From assembly GCA_015655095.1 (NCBI GenBank), contig JAATFR010000384.1, positions 1-9,447 on the forward strand: a DNA stretch of 9,447 nucleotides, in the 5' to 3' direction. Below the pieces are notes generated by a model, which was not told the DNA's origin, did no database searches, and saw only the letters and a list, made by a program, of their open reading frames with translations. Shown here in pieces: positions 6,581 through 9,447 of the stretch (position 1 is the stretch's first letter; each line of letters starts with the position of its first letter). The position numbers and the translations under genes are program-made. Source of the stretch: Hyphomicrobiales bacterium. GTDB lineage: Bacteria; Pseudomonadota; Alphaproteobacteria; Parvibaculales; Parvibaculaceae.

Positions 6581-6760
6581 ATGAGCGACTATGAACTCTA
6601 TGTCTTTTTGCGTGTCTGGGGCGGCAGTGGCGGGCTCGTTCTTATTTTCGTGCTCTTCCTCATTTTCTGCGGCTATGCGCTCTGGCCCGCCAATCGTGAC
6701 AAATTCGACCATCTCGCCCGTCTTCCACTCGATGACGATGATGCAGGACCCCGCCTATGA
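6581..6760 (+). CDS. ccoQ: cbb3-type oxidase small subunit CcoQ/FixQ
   Basis: A 59-residue one-helix protein beginning MSDYELYVFLRVWGG and ending DDDDAGPRL. It has a hydrophobic segment at about 18-36 and a charged C-terminal tail containing LWPANRDKFDHLARLPL, the usual CcoQ/FixQ pattern. In relatives CcoQ stabilises the CcoP-CcoNO interaction. It starts eight bases after the ccoO stop with only AGG as a ribosome binding site, and its TGA overlaps the ccoP ATG as ATGA, so translation is probably coupled on both sides. Identification rests on size, topology and its position between ccoO and ccoP. Confidence 0.93.
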   Translation: MSDYELYVFLRVWGGSGGLVLIFVLFLIFCGYALWPANRDKFDHLARLPLDDDDAGPRL

Positions 6761-7644
6761 CCCAGGAACATAAACATCGCGATGAACTTTCGGGTGTGGA
6801 CACCACGGGCCATGAGTGGGATGGCATCCGGGAACTGAACAATCCTCTGCCGAAATGGTGGCTCTACACCTTCTATGCTTGCATCCTGATTGCGGCGGTG
6901 TTCTGGGTTCTGTGGCCGACCTGGCCTTATATCCATAACGGAGCCTGGACCCATACGAACGGCGTTCTTTCCTATGTCCAGCGCGACACGGTGAGGCAGG
7001 AACTGGCCGCGGTAGCGGCGGGCCGCCAGCAGACGCTCGATCAGATCACCAAAACGCCGATCGAGGATATCGCCGGCAACAGCCAGCTCATGGAAGTGGC
7101 GCTGGCGGGCGGCAAGGCCGCGTTTGGCGACAATTGCGCGCCCTGCCATGGCTCCAACGCGGCGGGTAGCAAGGGTTTTGCCAACCTCAATGACGATGAC
7201 TGGCTCTGGGGTGGTTCGCTGAAGGAGATTCAGCAGACCATTACCCATGGCATCCGCTGGGAGGCGGATGATGAAACGCACCAGAACCAGATGCCGGGCT
7301 TCCTGAAAGACGGGATGCTGCCGCGCGATCAGGTTAATGATGTGGTGGAATATGTGCTGTCCTTCTCCGGCAGGCAGGACGACAAGGCGGCGGCCACGCG
7401 CGGCGCGGCTGTTTTCGCCGCTAATTGCGTCACCTGTCATGGTGCGGACGGCAAGGGCAACAAGGAACTGGGCGCACCCAACCTGACCGATGCGATCTGG
7501 CTCTATGGCGGTGACAAGAATACAATTCTCGAAACCGTGTCCAATGGTCGCGGCGGCGTCATGCCAGCTTGGAGCAGCCGCCTCAGTGAAGGCACCATCA
7601 AGGAACTTGCACTCTATGTGCATTCTCTTGGTGGTGGAAAATAA
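6757..7644 (+). CDS. ccoP: cbb3-type cytochrome c oxidase di-heme subunit III
   Basis: A 295-residue membrane-anchored di-heme cytochrome c, the electron entry point of the cbb3 oxidase. A cytoplasmic N-terminus with the family motif GHEWDGIRELNNPLPKWW (18-35) leads into one transmembrane helix (about 36-54). Two periplasmic heme c domains follow: CAPCH (C127, C130, H131) with distal M179 in NQMPGF, and CVTCH (C224, C227, H228) with distal M269 in GVMPAW. The single anchor helix is the usual alphaproteobacterial form. The start codon overlaps the ccoQ stop (ATGA), and ccoG begins three bases after its stop. All heme-binding residues are intact. Confidence 0.98.
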   Translation: MTQEHKHRDELSGVDTTGHEWDGIRELNNPLPKWWLYTFYACILIAAVFWVLWPTWPYIHNGAWTHTNGVLSYVQRDTVRQELAAVAAGRQQTLDQITKTPIEDIAGNSQLMEVALAGGKAAFGDNCAPCHGSNAAGSKGFANLNDDDWLWGGSLKEIQQTITHGIRWEADDETHQNQMPGFLKDGMLPRDQVNDVVEYVLSFSGRQDDKAAATRGAAVFAANCVTCHGADGKGNKELGAPNLTDAIWLYGGDKNTILETVSNGRGGVMPAWSSRLSEGTIKELALYVHSLGGGK

Positions 7645-7647
7645 ACG

Positions 7648-9162
7648 GTGACAGAACTATCGCTTGAAGGGCTTGCCTCACAGGCGGCACAAGAAGCGTC
7701 CCATCCTCATGGTGTGGCGGGCGAGATAATAACGCCTGTCAATTCCAGCAAAAACCGGTCCATGTATGAAAGCCGGGTGAAGGTTTATCCCAAGCTCGTT
7801 CACGGCTTTTTCCGCAAGGTCAAGTGGGGCGTCATGGCGGTAACGCTCGGCATCTATTATCTGACGCCGTGGCTGCGCTGGCATCGTGGGCCGGGTCTGC
7901 CCGATCAGGCGGTTCTGCTCGATTTCGCCCATAGCCGGTTTTATTTCTTCTTCATCGAGATATGGCCCGAGGAAATCTACTACATCACGGGCCTGTTGAT
8001 TCTTGCCGCCATCGGGCTCTTTCTGGTCACCAGCGTCGCGGGACGGGTGTGGTGCGGCTATACCTGCCCGCAAACGGTCTGGACCGATCTCTTCATTCAT
8101 GTCGAGCGCTGGATCGAAGGGGATCGCTCCGCGCGCATCCGCCTCGACCGGGAAGGCTGGAGCGTCCATAAACTTTTTCTCAAGGTTTCCAAGCATATCG
8201 TCTGGCTGCTGATTGCGGTGGCGACAGGTGGCGCCTGGGTCTTTTATTTCGCGGATGCGCCGACGCTCGCAAGCCAGTTCTGGCATCTCGACGCGCCGGT
8301 CATCGCCTGGGGCGCTGTTGCTGCCTTCACGGCTTCCACCTACCTTCTGGGCGGCATCGCCCGGGAGCAGGTCTGCATCTATATGTGCCCGTGGCCGCGT
8401 ATACAGGGAGCGATGTTTGACGAGGAGTCGCTGCTTGTTTCCTACAAGGCGGATCGTGGCGAACTGCGCGGACCCCACAAGAAGGGGACAAGCTGGGAGG
8501 GACGCGGCGATTGCATCTATTGCGGTCAGTGTGTCGTCGCCTGCCCGATGGGCATCGACATCCGCGATGGAATGCAGCTTGAGTGCATCCAGTGCGCGCT
8601 CTGCATTGACGCTTGCAACGACATCATGGACCGGATCGAGCGTCCGCGCGGCCTGATCGGCTATGATACGCTGAGCAATCCTGAACGCCGCCGGTCGGGG
8701 CTGAAGCAGCGTTTCCGGATCGCGCGCCCGCGCACTCTCGTCTACGCCGCCGCCATGCTGCTGGTCGGGGGCATCATGCTTTACGCGCTGACCCATCGCC
8801 AGACGCTGGAACTTAACGTGCTGCCGGATCGCAACCCGCTGTTCGTCACCCTGTCGGACGGTTCGATTCGCAATGGCTATACGCTCAAGATCCAGAACAA
8901 GGAGTTGACCGGCCATAATTACAGGGTCAGCATCGTGGGGCTTGATGGTGCGCGTCTGATCCGCGCTGTGCCGGATGAGGCCGATCCATCCACCGTGCTG
9001 GTCGACGCGGACACGCTGCGCGCGGTCAAATATTTTGTTGCGTTGCCGCCCGACAAGCTCGCGCAGGTGAAGGATGGCGAGGCCAGCTTCTCCATCCGCA
9101 TCACGCGGCTCGACGACGGCACGATCACGGAAACGGAAACCGGTTTCAGGGGGCCGCAATGA
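7648..9162 (+). CDS. ccoG: Cytochrome c oxidase accessory protein CcoG (FixG/RdxA family)
   Basis: A 504-residue inner-membrane iron-sulfur protein. Family members are linked to cbb3 assembly; CcoG has been reported to reduce Cu(II) for loading of the CuB site. Hydrophobic helices lie at about 60-77, 112-131, 183-201, 218-236 and 361-380. Cysteine pairs occur in CGYTCPQ (C136, C140) and CIYMCPW (C243, C247). Two 4Fe-4S motifs follow: C289/C292/C295/C299 and C313/C316/C319/C323. The part after about 385 is the periplasmic Ig-like domain typical of FixG. It starts with GTG three bases after the ccoP stop, with GGTGGA nine bases upstream inside ccoP. Its TGA overlaps the next ATG as ATGA. Placement right after ccoNOQP is the standard arrangement. 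Confidence 0.96.
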   Translation: MTELSLEGLASQAAQEASHPHGVAGEIITPVNSSKNRSMYESRVKVYPKLVHGFFRKVKWGVMAVTLGIYYLTPWLRWHRGPGLPDQAVLLDFAHSRFYFFFIEIWPEEIYYITGLLILAAIGLFLVTSVAGRVWCGYTCPQTVWTDLFIHVERWIEGDRSARIRLDREGWSVHKLFLKVSKHIVWLLIAVATGGAWVFYFADAPTLASQFWHLDAPVIAWGAVAAFTASTYLLGGIAREQVCIYMCPWPRIQGAMFDEESLLVSYKADRGELRGPHKKGTSWEGRGDCIYCGQCVVACPMGIDIRDGMQLECIQCALCIDACNDIMDRIERPRGLIGYDTLSNPERRRSGLKQRFRIARPRTLVYAAAMLLVGGIMLYALTHRQTLELNVLPDRNPLFVTLSDGSIRNGYTLKIQNKELTGHNYRVSIVGLDGARLIRAVPDEADPSTVLVDADTLRAVKYFVALPPDKLAQVKDGEASFSIRITRLDDGTITETETGFRGPQ

Positions 9163-9447
9163 CGGGCAGTTCACAGACCAGCCATTTCCCCGCACCGTTC
9201 GGACGCATGACGGGATGGCGTTTTCTTTTCATTATCCTTGGTTTTTTCGCTGTCGTCTTCAGCGCCAACGGGGCGCTGATCTATTATGCCGTATCGGGCT
9301 TCAGCGGCATTGAAACCGACAACGCCTTCCAGAAGGGGCGCGCCTACAATGAGGTGCTGGCCGACATGGAAGAGCAGAAGGCGCTTGGCTGGACTTCGCA
9401 ACTGACAGGCAAAACCGTGCCGATGCCTGCGGGCATCCTCACCCGCA
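9159..9447 (+). CDS. ccoH: CcoH/FixH family oxidase assembly protein (5' part)
   Basis: The first 96 codons of a gene that runs off the window. The protein opens with a short cytoplasmic segment, one transmembrane helix (about residues 21-44, FRLFIILG-type run after MTGWR), then YYAVSGFSGIETDNAFQKGRAYNEVLADMEEQKALGW. The GxETDNAF-KG--YN pattern is characteristic of the FixH family. Members assist cbb3 oxidase assembly and associate with CcoN/CcoP complexes. Its ATG overlaps the ccoG stop by four bases, so it is translationally coupled. The usual next gene would be a copper-exporting ATPase, ccoI/fixI, which cannot be seen here. Confidence 0.92.
   Translation, partial: MTGSSQTSHFPAPFGRMTGWRFLFIILGFFAVVFSANGALIYYAVSGFSGIETDNAFQKGRAYNEVLADMEEQKALGWTSQLTGKTVPMPAGILTR

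Noticed and set aside
7678..9195. A 505-codon open frame on the minus strand opposite ccoG.
   Set aside because: It is the antisense shadow of ccoG, whose iron-sulfur motifs are unmistakable. The antisense product is rich in Arg, Asp and Gln without any recognisable domain.

Overview
The window is GC-rich, densely coded DNA from an alphaproteobacterium. The gene types (a RegB/PrrB/ActS-family kinase, a Sco protein beside a cbb3 oxidase operon, a CcoN with a long N-terminal extension, and a CcoP with one membrane anchor) fit that class well. A sphingomonad-like lineage is my best guess, but the sequence alone does not settle it.

Layout: the left third is a minus-strand block. In transcription order it holds a small exported ankyrin-repeat protein (3149-2541), a hairpin that may be a weak terminator, a NAPE-PLD-like zinc hydrolase (2441-1410) and, 24 bases later, a RegB-type redox-sensing histidine kinase (about 1385-24). 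The partner response regulator is not visible and may lie beyond base 1. The right two thirds are on the plus strand: a membrane-anchored Sco/SenC copper chaperone (3317-3934), a 209-base non-coding region that probably carries the cco promoter, then ccoN, ccoO, ccoQ, ccoP, ccoG and the start of ccoH/fixH, which runs off the window. Gaps within this operon are 11 bases or less, with two ATGA overlaps. The 59-residue ccoQ lies at 6581-6760.

How they fit together: CcoNOQP is the high-affinity cbb3 cytochrome c oxidase used at low oxygen. CcoG (copper-handling ferredoxin-like protein) and CcoH serve its assembly, and Sco probably helps copper delivery. In relatives, RegB senses the quinone pool and redox state and is linked to cbb3 activity. 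Having kinase, chaperone and oxidase within 9 kb therefore looks like a respiratory control cluster. The less expected members are the NAPE-PLD-like hydrolase, apparently co-transcribed with regB, and the exported ankyrin protein divergent from sco.

I see no clearly novel system. The points worth a second look are the probable leaderless promoter of the hydrolase, the two extra membrane helices of CcoN, and the cco upstream region, which has no canonical FNR/FixK box but has other palindromes.
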